Origin: Serratia marcescens subsp. marcescens ATCC 13880
GTDB taxonomy: Bacteria; Pseudomonadota; Gammaproteobacteria; Enterobacterales; Enterobacteriaceae
Direction of reading: 5' to 3'
DNA length: 64,000 nucleotides
Assembly (NCBI RefSeq): GCF_017299535.1
Contig: NZ_CP071238.1
Location: 4,712,001 to 4,776,000, forward strand
This document shows positions 38,261-46,499 of this stretch, piece after piece. Every line of letters begins with the position of its first letter. Position 1 is the stretch's first letter. The notes beneath the pieces are model-generated. The model was not told the DNA's origin and made no database searches. It was given only the letters and a program-made list of their open reading frames with translations. The position numbers were made by a program, and so were the translations under genes.

Positions 38261-38308
38261 TTGAACAATAAAGCAGCGGTGTTATAGTGAATATTACGCT
38301 GTATATAC
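38261..38308 (+). promoter_or_regulatory. Toxin-antitoxin operon promoter
   Basis: TTGAAC (38261-38266) and TATAGT (38283-38288) are separated by 16 bases, 33 bases before the antitoxin ATG. The 8-bp palindrome GTATATAC at 38301-38308, between the promoter and the start codon, is a plausible ribbon-helix-helix operator for autoregulation. Confidence 0.55.
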
Positions 38309-38320
38309 GAGGTAAATACC

Positions 38321-38587
38321 ATGTCTGAATCTACCGTGGTAATCCGCGTGGATGAAGAGTTAAAAACCGCTTTCGCCAGCGCGGCAAAGGCCGCCGACCG
38401 CACGGCTTCACAACTGCTGCGCGATTTCATGCGCGAGTTTGTCAGCCGCCAGGCGCAGCAGGAAGAATACGACCAGTGGTTAAAGGAAAAGGTCGAGGTG
38501 AGCCGCAAGGCGTTGCGTGAAGGCAAGTTCGCCGACGATGAAGAGGTGGCCGCTTATTTCGCCGAACGCAGAGCTAAGGCAAAGTAA
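38321..38587 (+). CDS. Ribbon-helix-helix antitoxin of a RelE/ParE-type system
   Basis: This 88-residue protein has an N-terminal ribbon-helix-helix DNA-binding part (residues 4-45: beta-strand TVVIRVDEEL, then two helices). A charged helical C-terminus would wrap the toxin. It resembles small CopG/ParD/RelB-type antitoxins. It precedes the toxin gene by 20 bases, the normal order, and an AT-rich promoter with a short palindrome precedes it. It should neutralise the toxin and repress the operon. Confidence 0.78.
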   Translation: MSESTVVIRVDEELKTAFASAAKAADRTASQLLRDFMREFVSRQAQQEEYDQWLKEKVEVSRKALREGKFADDEEVAAYFAERRAKAK

Positions 38588-38592
38588 TAAAA

Positions 38593-38610
38593 CACAAAAG
38601 GACTTTTGTG
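38593..38610 (+). promoter_or_regulatory. Inverted repeat enclosing the toxin ribosome-binding site and start codon
   Basis: CACAAAAGGACTTTTGTG is a perfect inverted repeat (8-bp arms, two central bases). The AAGGA ribosome-binding site is at its tip and the toxin GTG start (38608-38610) is at the end of the 3-prime arm. As RNA it could form a 7-bp stem with a GGAC loop. Confidence 0.6.
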
Positions 38611-38886
38611 AAACTGATATGGACGGAACCCGCCATCGCCGATCGTCTGGCGATTTATGAATGGTTGGAACTTAAAAACCCGGCCGCCGCCGCAGAAAAT
38701 GATGTAAAAATCGCTGACGCGGCGGCACGCCTCGTGCATCATCCCGCCAGCGGAAAAACGGGTCGGATAGCCGGCACGCGCGAGTTGGTCATCTCTCCGT
38801 CCTATCTGCTGGTCTATGAATGGGCGGATCAGCGCGTCATCATATTGGCCATCGTGCATACCCGCCGCCGGTGGCCACCCGTATAG
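38608..38886 (+). CDS. RelE/ParE family toxin
   Basis: This 92-residue basic protein has the RelE/ParE superfamily fold pattern: N-terminal LIWTEPAIADRLAIYEW helices, then strands ending in YLLVYEW and VIILAIVHTRRRWPP, the typical C-terminal signature. Family members either cleave mRNA on the ribosome or inhibit DNA gyrase, and I cannot tell which from the sequence. The start is a GTG with AAGGA upstream, both inside an inverted repeat. Its TAG stop directly abuts the stop codon of the convergent btsR gene with no spacer. Confidence 0.8.
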   Translation: MKLIWTEPAIADRLAIYEWLELKNPAAAAENDVKIADAAARLVHHPASGKTGRIAGTRELVISPSYLLVYEWADQRVIILAIVHTRRRWPPV

Positions 38887-39612
38887 TCACCCCCGCAGCC
38901 CCAGTTGCTCCTTCAGCGCTTTCAAATAGCGCCGGCTGACCGGCACCGGATCGCCGGCCGACATGATCATCTCCGCCGCGCCGCCTTCTTCGAAGCGGAT
39001 CTCGCGCACCTGCTCCAGGTTGACCAAATACTGCCGATGGCAGCGCACCAGCGGCGTACGGCTTTCCAGCGTGCGCAGCGTCAATTCGGTGAAACACTCC
39101 ATGCCGTCGCTGCGCACCACGAATACCCCGCTCAGTTTGGAACGGATCGCCAACACCTCGTCGAACCGCAGCAGATAGATGCGGCTGTGGCCGGTGCAGG
39201 GAATGTATTTCAGGTAACCGGCGCTCTCATCCAGCGCCGTCACGTCCTGCGGCGCACTGCGCTGCCGCAGGCGTTGCAGCGTCTTGCTCAGCCGCTTCGG
39301 CTCCGCCGGCTTCAGCAGATAATCGAAGGCGTGCTCCTCGAACGCCTGCACCGCGTATTCGTCGTAGGCGGTCAGAAACACGATGTGCGGCATCCGGTTG
39401 GGATCCAGCATGCCGACCATTTCCAGCCCGCTGATACGCGGCATTTGAATATCGAGAAACACCACGTCCGGCTGCAGCCGGTGGATCTGGCTGATGGCTT
39501 CGATGGCGTTGGAGCATTCGCCGATGATCGTGATCCCCGCTTCGGCCTCCAGCAGATGGCGGAGGTTGTCGCGCGCGGAAGGCTCATCGTCAACAATCAG
39601 TGCGTTTAACAT
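38887..39612 (-). CDS. btsR: LytTR family response regulator BtsR
   Basis: This 241-residue response regulator has a receiver domain (1-120) with phosphoacceptor Asp54 in [10 protein letters not shown], and a C-terminal LytTR DNA-binding domain (about 140-240, with TGHSRIYLL and [15 protein letters not shown]). It is very similar to E. coli BtsR (YehT), which with BtsS senses external pyruvate and activates the pyruvate transporter gene btsT. The ATG at 39612 overlaps the btsS stop (TGATG). The E. coli genes are at a different chromosomal place. Confidence 0.9.
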   Translation of the reverse strand: MLNALIVDDEPSARDNLRHLLEAEAGITIIGECSNAIEAISQIHRLQPDVVFLDIQMPRISGLEMVGMLDPNRMPHIVFLTAYDEYAVQAFEEHAFDYLLKPAEPKRLSKTLQRLRQRSAPQDVTALDESAGYLKYIPCTGHSRIYLLRFDEVLAIRSKLSGVFVVRSDGMECFTELTLRTLESRTPLVRCHRQYLVNLEQVREIRFEEGGAAEMIMSAGDPVPVSRRYLKALKEQLGLRG

Positions 39613-41297
39613 CAGGCGGCCCTCTCCATGGGAACATTGAGCGTAATGCGGGTATAGGCGTCCGGCCGGCAATCCACCCGCACGCCATAGCCTTCGCCGT
39701 AGCGCACGCGAATGCGCTTATCCACCAGGTTCATCCCCAGCCCGCTGCAGTTCGGCTTCGGCTGGAACAGCCCGGCGTTGTCCGTCACCTGCAATAGCAG
39801 ATGTTCGCCTTCGCAGCAGGCGCCGATTTCGATGCGGCCCACGCCCAACAGATGCGAGGTGCCGTGCTTGATGGCATTCTCGACGATCGGCTGCAGCGAA
39901 AACGCCGGCAGCCGCGCCGCCAACAGCGCCTCCGGCAACGATACCGCGATCTCCAGCCGATCGGCGAAGCGCGCTTTCTCTATCTGCAGGTAGGCGTTCA
40001 CATGTTCAATTTCGTCCGCCAGGCTGACTTCGTCATCCGAGCGTTTGAGATTTTTACGAAAGAAGGTCGAGAGGGACTGCACCAGATCGCAGGCGCGCTC
40101 GCCATCGCGGCGGATCACCGCTACCAGGGTATTCAAGGCATTGAACAGGAAATGCGGATTGACCTGCGCATGCAGCAGCTTGATCTCCGACTGCGCCAGC
40201 AGTTGCTTGTGGCGCTCGTACTGTCCGGCCATAATCTGCGCCGACAGCAGGCTGGCGATGCCTTCGCCCAGCGTACGGTTGATGGTGCTGAACAGCTGGC
40301 TTTTCGGTTCATACAGCTTGATGGTGCCGATGACCCGCTGGTTTTCGCCGCGCAGCGGGATCACCAGCGTCGATCCCAGCTTGCAGGCCGGATTGATCGA
40401 GCAGCAGTAAGAGAGCTGATTGCCGTCGGCGTACACCACCTCGTTGTTGTCGATGGCGCGATGCGAATGCACCGAGGCGATCGGCGTGCCCGGCAGGTGG
40501 TGATCGTCGCCGATGCCGATAAACGCCAGCAGCTTGTCGCGATCGGTGATCGCCACCGCGCCGATGCCCAGCTCCTGATAAATCACCCGAGCAACCTTCA
40601 TGCTGTTTTCCTGATCGAAGCCCTGCCGCAGGATGCCCTCGGTGCGCTCGGCGATCTTCAGCGCCTTGGAAGAGAAAGCGCTGGTGTATTTCTCGAACAT
40701 CGCGCGCCGATCCAGCAGGATTTGCATAAACATCGCCGCGCCGACGGTATTGGCGATCATCATCGGCAGCGCGATGTGTTCCACCAGCTGCAACGCCTCG
40801 TTATAAGGGCGCGCCACCGCCAGAATGATCGCCATCTGCAGCACTTCCGCCACCAGCGCCACGCCGCCGACGAACAGCGGATTGAACAGCAGCTCGATGC
40901 GCCCCCGGCGCATGGCGATGCTGTGCACGATGCCGCCGACCAGCCCCTCGGACACCGTGGAGATCGCGCAGGCCACGTCGGTCATGCCGCCGAGCGTATA
41001 CCGGTGCAGGCCGCCGGTCAGCCCGACCAGAAAGCCCACGGACGGCCCGCCCAACAGCCCGCCCAGGACCGCGCCTATCGCGCGGGTGTTGGCGATCGAA
41101 TCCTGAATATGCAGCCCGAAGTAGGTGCCCATGATGCAAAACACCGAGAAGATCACGTAGCAGAGCAGCTTGTGCGGCAGGCGAATGGTCACCTGCATCA
41201 GCGGAATGAACAGCGGGGTTTTGCTCAGCAGATAGGCGATAACGAGATAGACGCACATCTGCTGCAACAGCAACAGCACCTGGTTAAATTCATACAT
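39612..41297 (-). CDS. btsS: LytS family sensor histidine kinase BtsS
   Basis: This 561-residue membrane sensor has an N-terminal 5TM-LYT region (about 1-195), a GAF-like domain (about 215-350) and a LytS-type kinase domain. The phosphorylated His382 is in [18 protein letters not shown], and a Gly-rich ATP-binding end ([14 protein letters not shown]) follows. It matches E. coli BtsS (YehU) in length and layout, and that protein is a high-affinity pyruvate receptor. It precedes btsR with a one-base overlap. A 155-base gap separates it from ppiA. Confidence 0.9.
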   Translation of the reverse strand: MYEFNQVLLLLQQMCVYLVIAYLLSKTPLFIPLMQVTIRLPHKLLCYVIFSVFCIMGTYFGLHIQDSIANTRAIGAVLGGLLGGPSVGFLVGLTGGLHRYTLGGMTDVACAISTVSEGLVGGIVHSIAMRRGRIELLFNPLFVGGVALVAEVLQMAIILAVARPYNEALQLVEHIALPMMIANTVGAAMFMQILLDRRAMFEKYTSAFSSKALKIAERTEGILRQGFDQENSMKVARVIYQELGIGAVAITDRDKLLAFIGIGDDHHLPGTPIASVHSHRAIDNNEVVYADGNQLSYCCSINPACKLGSTLVIPLRGENQRVIGTIKLYEPKSQLFSTINRTLGEGIASLLSAQIMAGQYERHKQLLAQSEIKLLHAQVNPHFLFNALNTLVAVIRRDGERACDLVQSLSTFFRKNLKRSDDEVSLADEIEHVNAYLQIEKARFADRLEIAVSLPEALLAARLPAFSLQPIVENAIKHGTSHLLGVGRIEIGACCEGEHLLLQVTDNAGLFQPKPNCSGLGMNLVDKRIRVRYGEGYGVRVDCRPDAYTRITLNVPMERAA

Positions 41298-41452
41298 GGC
41301 AGCAACTCATCCAGAGACAACAAAGGGCGAACGCCGGATTTCCGGTCTGGTTATTGTCTGCCGATTAGAGCATGGGGCGCGGGAGAAAACAGTGATGAAG
41401 GCAAGGCTTCGGGAGGAAGGACGGCCGACCCCGACGGGATCGGCCAAAAAAT

Positions 41453-42022
41453 TTACGGCAGCACCTTGGCCGACAGAATCACCACCGGTTTGGTCGGCAC
41501 ATTCTGGTAAGGGCCGACGTTGCCGGTCGGCACCTGAGCGATCTTGTCCACCACGTCCATGCCTTTCACCACTTTGCCGAACACCGCGTAGCCGAAGTCG
41601 CGCTGGCCGTGATCCAGGAAGGCGTTATCCGCCACGTTCAGGAAGAACTGGCTGGTGGCGCTGTCCTTGTCGGCGGTGCGCGCCATCGAGATGGTGCCGC
41701 GCAGGTTGCGCAGGCCGTTGTCGGCTTCGTTCTTGATTGGCGCCTTGGTGGATTTTTGCTGCATGTCAGCGGTGAAACCGCCGCCCTGGATCATGAAGCC
41801 CGGGATCACGCGGTGGAAAATGGTGTTGTTGTAATACCCGCTGTTCACGTAATCGACGAAGTTCTGGGTGGAAACCGGTGCCTTCTGGCTGTCGAGCGCC
41901 AATTCGATATTCCCCGCCGAGGTCGTCAGCATGACGTGGGTCTCACCGGCGGCGAGTGCGGCTGGTGCCACTGCGGACAGGGAACACAGCGCGACGAAGG
42001 TCACTAAAGTACGTTTGAACAT
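41453..42022 (-). CDS. ppiA: Periplasmic peptidyl-prolyl cis-trans isomerase A (cyclophilin)
   Basis: This 189-residue cyclophilin has a signal peptide of about 24 residues ([20 protein letters not shown], cleavage after ALA). The catalytic core follows: [13 protein letters not shown] with the active Arg, and SQFFLN and FGYAVFGKV further on. It speeds proline isomerisation of periplasmic proteins. The ATG at 42022 is chosen because it starts the signal peptide. In E. coli ppiA is under CRP and Cpx control. Confidence 0.95.
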   Translation of the reverse strand: MFKRTLVTFVALCSLSAVAPAALAAGETHVMLTTSAGNIELALDSQKAPVSTQNFVDYVNSGYYNNTIFHRVIPGFMIQGGGFTADMQQKSTKAPIKNEADNGLRNLRGTISMARTADKDSATSQFFLNVADNAFLDHGQRDFGYAVFGKVVKGMDVVDKIAQVPTGNVGPYQNVPTKPVVILSAKVLP

Positions 42023-42216
42023 TAACGGGTCCTTTCTCTGAGAGACAAACAACGGAAAAGCGCTTTGATTCTAAAGAGCTGTATCGGCAAGTACCAGCCA
42101 TTTACCTATATTTACCCAATTACGGGACATATCCTAGGCGGCCCTGAATTTTGCTGCGGAAAGTATGGGCGCAGAAGGCTTTTTTGCCAACCGCATCACG
42201 CATTTTTTGCCCCGTG

Positions 42217-42235
42217 CCGCCCCGGGGCGGTTTTT
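42217..42235 (+). terminator. Candidate plus-strand terminator upstream of the phospho-beta-glucoside operon
   Basis: The 14-bp perfect palindrome CCGCCCCGGGGCGG (42217-42230) is followed by TTTTT on the plus strand. It could fold as a 5-bp GC stem with a CCGG loop. No plus-strand gene precedes it, so it would only insulate the operon from stray transcription through ppiA and btsS. Confidence 0.4.
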
Positions 42236-42252
42236 GCGATCTGCCTCCCAGT

Positions 42253-42299
42253 TTGCACACGCATTGTCGTTACTCTATATAAATGAGAGCGCTCTCATT
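42253..42299 (+). promoter_or_regulatory. Phospho-beta-glucoside operon promoter and LacI-type operator
   Basis: TTGCAC (-35, 42253-42258) and TATATA (-10, 42276-42281) are spaced by 17 bases. The 18-bp perfect palindrome AATGAGAGCGCTCTCATT (42282-42299) starts directly after the -10 and covers the expected start site. Its core TGAGAGCGCTCTCA has the central CG of LacI-family operators and closely resembles the TGGGAGCGCTCCCA cellobiose operator of actinobacterial CelR/CebR. The LacI-family gene at the end of this operon is the likely binder. Confidence 0.7.
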
Positions 42300-42363
42300 A
42301 TAAAAAGAACGGATACTGAAGCATCCCACGGCGGCGTCGCCGCGCAACCCCTGGAGAAATGAC

Positions 42364-42714
42364 GTGAGTGAATTGATGACTGAAGTCAGCCCCGAGTTTG
42401 AAAGCACCATCATGGAACTGCTGGTGTTCTCCGGCAGCGCGCGCAGCAATGCGTTGATGGCGTTGCGGCAAGCGCGCGCCGGCGACTTCGCCGCCGCGGC
42501 CAAACACATGGCCGAATCCAAAGAATGGGTGAAGAAAGCACACCTGATCCAGACCGAGCTGATCGGCCTGGACGAAGGCTGCGGCAAGCTGGCGATCAAC
42601 CTGATCACGGTACATGCGCAGGATCATCTGATGAACGCCATGGTGATCCAGGATCTGGCCGACGACATGATCGAGCTCTATCGCCGTCAGTCGCAAACGG
42701 AGGGCCGCCAATGA
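42364..42714 (+). CDS. PTS lactose/cellobiose-type EIIA component
   Basis: This 116-residue all-helical EIIA of the lactose/N,N'-diacetylchitobiose family would pass phosphate from HPr to an EIIB. The active histidine is His84 in ITVHAQDHLMNAM, aligned with His89 of E. coli ChbA. The start is the GTG at 42364, seven bases after GGAG, and an ATG four codons in is possible. Its stop overlaps the start of the glucosidase gene (ATGA). No EIIB or EIIC gene is adjacent, so it must serve a permease encoded elsewhere. Confidence 0.85.
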   Translation: MSELMTEVSPEFESTIMELLVFSGSARSNALMALRQARAGDFAAAAKHMAESKEWVKKAHLIQTELIGLDEGCGKLAINLITVHAQDHLMNAMVIQDLADDMIELYRRQSQTEGRQ

Positions 42715-44018
42715 GCACGCTCAAAATCGCGGTGATCGGCGGCGGCAGCAGCTACACTCCCGAACTGGTCGATGGGCTGATCCAGCGCATCGAGGAGCTG
42801 CCGGTCACCGAACTGGCGCTGGTGGACGTCGAGCCGGGCCGGCAAAAAGTGGAAACCATCGCCGCTCTGACCCGCCGCATGCTGGCGCGCCACGGGCTGG
42901 AGCAGGTGAAGGTCAGCGTGCACTTCGCGCTGGACGACGCCATTCGCGGCGCCGCTTTCGTGCTGACCCAGTTCCGCGTCGGGCAACTGCCGGCGCGCGC
43001 CGCCGATGAACGGCTGGGCCTCAAATACCAGCTGCTCGGCCAGGAGACGACCGGCGTCGGCGGCTTCGCCAAGGCGCTGCGCACCATTCCGGTGATGCTG
43101 GATATCGCCCGTCGGGTGGAAAAGCTGGCGCCGGACGCCTGGATCATCAACTTCACCAACCCGGCCGGTATCGTCACCGAGGCGGTGTCTCGCTTTACCA
43201 AAGCGAAGATCATCGGCCTGTGCAACGTGCCGATCAGCATGCATCACATGATCGCCAACATGCTGCAGGCGCCTTACGCCGACGTGCAGCTGCGGTTCGC
43301 CGGTTTGAATCACATGGTTTGGGTGCATCAGGTCACGCAGCAGGGGCGCGACGTCACCGCCAAAGTGATCGACATGCTGTGCGACGGCGCGGCGCTGACC
43401 ATGAACAACATCAAGGAAGAGCCCTGGCAGCCGGACTTCCTGCGCGCGCTCGGCGCGATCCCCTGCCCGTACCACCGCTATTTTTACCAGACCCGTGAGA
43501 TGCTGGCGGAAGAGATGGCCGCCGCCGGCGAGCGCGGCACCCGCGCCGAGCAGGTGATGCAGGTGGAGAAAGAGCTGTTCGAGCTGTATGCCGATCCGCA
43601 ATTGAACACGAAACCGGAACAGCTCAGCTTCCGCGGCGGTTCTTTCTATTCCGAGGTTGCGCTGGAGCTGATTCGTGCTATCCATAATAATCTCGGCACG
43701 CAATTAGTGGTCAACACCGCAAACCGCGGCGCGATCCATGGCCTGCCGGACGATGCTGTGATAGAAATCAACTGTATCGTCGATGCCCAAGGCGCGCATC
43801 CGCTGACGTTCGGCCCGCTGTCGGAGCCGATGCAGGCGCTGACGCAGCAGGTGAAAGCCTACGAACGCCTGACCATCGAGGCCGCGGTGCACGGCGATCG
43901 CCGCAGCGGCTTGCTGGCGCTGATCGCCAACCCGCTGGTGGGCAACGCGAACCTGGCGCAGCCGTTGCTGGACGAGGTGTTGACGATAAACGCGCCGTAT
44001 TTGCCGCAGTTCAGGTAA
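42711..44018 (+). CDS. 6-phospho-beta-glucosidase, glycoside hydrolase family 4
   Basis: This 435-residue NAD+- and metal-dependent hydrolase of family GH4 cleaves 6-phospho-beta-glucosides by an oxidation-elimination mechanism. The NAD motif is IAVIGGGSSYTPEL (6-19). The metal-binding residues Cys171 (CNVP) and His201 (GLNH), and Asn150 in NFTNPAG, are present. It resembles ChbF/CelF and LicH. The ATG at 42711 overlaps the EIIA stop by four bases. Substrate is probably phosphorylated cellobiose or chitobiose delivered by the PTS. Confidence 0.9.
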   Translation: MSTLKIAVIGGGSSYTPELVDGLIQRIEELPVTELALVDVEPGRQKVETIAALTRRMLARHGLEQVKVSVHFALDDAIRGAAFVLTQFRVGQLPARAADERLGLKYQLLGQETTGVGGFAKALRTIPVMLDIARRVEKLAPDAWIINFTNPAGIVTEAVSRFTKAKIIGLCNVPISMHHMIANMLQAPYADVQLRFAGLNHMVWVHQVTQQGRDVTAKVIDMLCDGAALTMNNIKEEPWQPDFLRALGAIPCPYHRYFYQTREMLAEEMAAAGERGTRAEQVMQVEKELFELYADPQLNTKPEQLSFRGGSFYSEVALELIRAIHNNLGTQLVVNTANRGAIHGLPDDAVIEINCIVDAQGAHPLTFGPLSEPMQALTQQVKAYERLTIEAAVHGDRRSGLLALIANPLVGNANLAQPLLDEVLTINAPYLPQFR

Positions 44019-44088
44019 GCGCCTGCGCGGTATGACAGGGGTTCGGCGCGCCGAACCCATTTTTTTAGCCGTAATCAGGAGTTGGACG

Positions 44089-45069
44089 ATGGTGACACTG
44101 GAAGATGTCGCGGCGCTGGCGGGCGTTTCGCGCGCCACCGTATCGCGGGTAGTGAACGGCGACAGCAACGTCAAGGCGCCGACCCGCGAGAAGGTTGAAC
44201 GCGCCGTCGCCCAGCTCGGTTACACCCCCAACCCGGCAGCCCGCGCGCTCGCCTCCAGCCACAGCAATACCCTCGGGCTGGTGACCACGTCGTATCGCGG
44301 CGGCTTCTTCGGCGCGCTGATGGACTTCGTGCAGACCGAGGCCGAATCCCACGGCAAGCAGCTGCTGGTGACCCAGGGCCGCAACAGCGCCGAAAACGAA
44401 TGGCAGGCGGTGCAACGGCTGTTCAGCCTGCGCTGCGACGGCGTGATCCTGCACGTGCGTTTTCTCAGCGACGATCGGCTGCGCCAGCTGGCGGCGGAAC
44501 AACGTGATTTCGTGTTGCTCGATCGTCTGGTGCCGGGGCTGGAAGACCGCTGCGTCACCTTCGATCACCCGCTCGCCAGCCGCATGGCGACGCAGCAGTT
44601 GCTCGACGCCGGGCACCGGCGCATCGCCTGCATCAGCGGCCCGCGCGAGCGCCCGTCGAGCCGCCTGCGGCTGCAGGGGTTTGAAGAGGCGATGCAGGCG
44701 GCGAATATCGAGCCGGTGGCCTGTCTGGAGGGCGTCTACGATCTGGAAAGCGGTTACCGCTGCGCCGATCACCTGCTGCAGCAAACCGCACGGCCCAGCG
44801 CCATCTACTGCTGCAACGAAGAGATGGCGATCGGCGCGCTGCTGGCGATCAACGAGCACCGCCTGCGGGTACCGCAGGATATCTCCTTGATCTGTTACGA
44901 CAGCGGCGAACGCGCACCTTTCGTGCGCCCGGCGTTGAGCAGCGTACATTTTCCCATCAGCGAAATGGCCCAATACGCGGCGCGCAGGCTGATCGACCCC
45001 GCCACCCCGGCGCACCGGTTTGAGCCGACGATCATCAGCCGTGATTCCATTGTGACGGCACGCAAATAG
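44089..45069 (+). CDS. LacI family transcriptional regulator of the phospho-beta-glucoside operon
   Basis: This 326-residue repressor has the helix-turn-helix TLEDVAALAGVSRATVSRVV at residues 3-22 and the hinge helix NPAARALASSHSN at about 47-59. A sugar-binding-type effector domain follows. The ATG at 44089 follows CAGGAG and gives the normal N-terminus. It lies 70 bases after the GH4 gene and is probably co-transcribed, with autoregulation through the palindrome before the EIIA gene. The inducer could be a phosphorylated or free disaccharide. Confidence 0.88.
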   Translation: MVTLEDVAALAGVSRATVSRVVNGDSNVKAPTREKVERAVAQLGYTPNPAARALASSHSNTLGLVTTSYRGGFFGALMDFVQTEAESHGKQLLVTQGRNSAENEWQAVQRLFSLRCDGVILHVRFLSDDRLRQLAAEQRDFVLLDRLVPGLEDRCVTFDHPLASRMATQQLLDAGHRRIACISGPRERPSSRLRLQGFEEAMQAANIEPVACLEGVYDLESGYRCADHLLQQTARPSAIYCCNEEMAIGALLAINEHRLRVPQDISLICYDSGERAPFVRPALSSVHFPISEMAQYAARRLIDPATPAHRFEPTIISRDSIVTARK

Positions 45070-45260
45070 ATCACAATAATGCGTATCATCTCTTCATGGG
45101 TTGCATCAAAAAATCGACAGCCATCACAAAAAATCCCGTTGTCTGTGCTAGGATCCGCCCCCTGGTGGCCTGATCGGGACTTTTTTCTGCGTTTGCCAGG
45201 AAAAGCCAGCGGCCTTATGCCAGCGTTAAAACCTCTAACAGACATATTCAGGCCTATACA

Positions 45261-46445
45261 ATGAATGACAGTAACCGCATACGGCTTACCTGGATCAGCT
45301 TCTTTTCGTACGCGCTGACCGGTGCTTTAGTGATCGTCACAGGGATGGTGATGGGAAACATTGCAGAGTACTTTAATCTGCCGGTTTCCAGCATGAGTAA
45401 CACCTTTACTTTCCTCAACGCCGGTATTTTGATTTCGATCTTCCTTAATGCCTGGCTGATGGAAATCATCCCGCTGAAGCGTCAGTTGATCTTCGGCTTT
45501 GTCCTGATGGTGCTGGCGGTCGCAGGGCTGATGCTCGGCAAGAGCCTGACCATGTTCTCGCTGTGCATGTTTATCCTCGGCGTGGTGAGCGGCATCACCA
45601 TGTCGATCGGCACCTTCCTGATCACCCACATGTATGCCGGCCGCCAGCGCGGTTCGCGCCTGTTGTTCACCGATTCCTTCTTCAGCATGGCCGGGATGAT
45701 CTTCCCGATCGTCGCCGCGATGCTGCTGGCCCGCCATATCGGCTGGTACTGGGTTTATGCCTGCATCGGCCTGCTGTACGTGGCGATCTTCGTGCTGACC
45801 CTGTGCTCCGAATTCCCGGTGCTGGGCAAGAAAGGCGCCGATGCCGGTCAACCGGTCGAGAAAGAAAAATGGGGCATCGGCGTGCTGTTCCTGTCGATCG
45901 CCGCGCTGTGCTACATCCTCGGCCAGCTGGGCTTCATTCAGTGGGTGCCTGAGTACGCCACCAAGTCGTTCAACATGGACATCGGCCAGGCCGGTAAGCT
46001 GGTGAGCGACTTCTGGACCTCTTACATGGTCGGCATGTGGGTGTTCAGCTTCATCCTGCGCTTCTTCGATCTGCAGCGCATCGTCACCGTACTGGCCGCG
46101 CTGGCTACCGGCGCGATGTACCTGTTCGTCAGCACCGATAATCCGGAACACCTGGGCTACTACATCATGGCCCTGGGCTTCGTTTCCAGCGCCATCTACA
46201 CCACGCTGATCACCCTCGGCTCGCTGCAGACCAAGGTCTCCTCGCCGAAGCTGGTCAACTTTATCCTGACCTGCGGCACCATCGGCACCATGCTGACCTT
46301 CGTGGTCACCGGCCCGATCGTGGCGAAAGGCGGCGCGCACGCGGCGCTGACTACCGCCAACGGCCTGTACCTGGCGGTATTCGTGATGTGTCTGCTGCTG
46401 GGCTTCGTGACCAAGCACCGCAGCCACGGTCACGTGACGCACTGA
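45261..46445 (+). CDS. tsgA: MFS transporter TsgA
   Basis: This 394-residue major facilitator superfamily protein has twelve hydrophobic segments. It starts [20 protein letters not shown] and matches E. coli and Salmonella TsgA over the whole length. Its substrate is not established, and it was named in Salmonella for a tellurite- or selenite-related phenotype. It is followed by a terminator. The gene normally sits directly before nirB, but here codA is inserted between them. Confidence 0.93.
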   Translation: MNDSNRIRLTWISFFSYALTGALVIVTGMVMGNIAEYFNLPVSSMSNTFTFLNAGILISIFLNAWLMEIIPLKRQLIFGFVLMVLAVAGLMLGKSLTMFSLCMFILGVVSGITMSIGTFLITHMYAGRQRGSRLLFTDSFFSMAGMIFPIVAAMLLARHIGWYWVYACIGLLYVAIFVLTLCSEFPVLGKKGADAGQPVEKEKWGIGVLFLSIAALCYILGQLGFIQWVPEYATKSFNMDIGQAGKLVSDFWTSYMVGMWVFSFILRFFDLQRIVTVLAALATGAMYLFVSTDNPEHLGYYIMALGFVSSAIYTTLITLGSLQTKVSSPKLVNFILTCGTIGTMLTFVVTGPIVAKGGAHAALTTANGLYLAVFVMCLLLGFVTKHRSHGHVTH

Positions 46446-46466
46446 TTTCTTCGTATCAAATACATC

Positions 46467-46494
46467 AAGGGCGCCCGCAAGGCGCCCTTTTTTT
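46467..46494 (+). terminator. tsgA terminator
   Basis: A perfect 7-bp GC stem (46469-46475 with 46481-46487) and a 5-nt loop are followed by seven T residues. It lies between the convergent tsgA and codA genes. Confidence 0.88.
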
Positions 46495-46499
46495 GCGCC

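Larger units (their letters stand above)
42023..42363. promoter_or_regulatory. Divergent ppiA and phospho-beta-glucoside operon control region
   Basis: This 341-base stretch has no gene. It contains a plus-strand promoter and an operator next to the EIIA gene (listed separately), and the palindrome CCGCCCCGGGGCGG with five T residues (42217-42235) that looks like a plus-strand terminator. I could not define the ppiA promoter on the minus strand with confidence. Confidence 0.4.

Noticed and set aside
41413..41435. A GC hairpin next to six A residues downstream of ppiA as its terminator.
   Set aside because: On the ppiA strand the T-run comes before the hairpin, not after it, so the order is wrong for termination of ppiA.
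39801..41510. A 569-codon plus-strand open frame opposite btsS.
   Set aside because: The btsS frame has full LytS domain motifs. The opposite frame gives Gln/His/Arg-rich sequence with no known motif.
45126..45154. An extended -10 (TGCTAGGAT) as the tsgA promoter.
   Set aside because: The -10 is plausible but no -35 is visible and the distance to the ATG is over 100 bases, so I did not list it.
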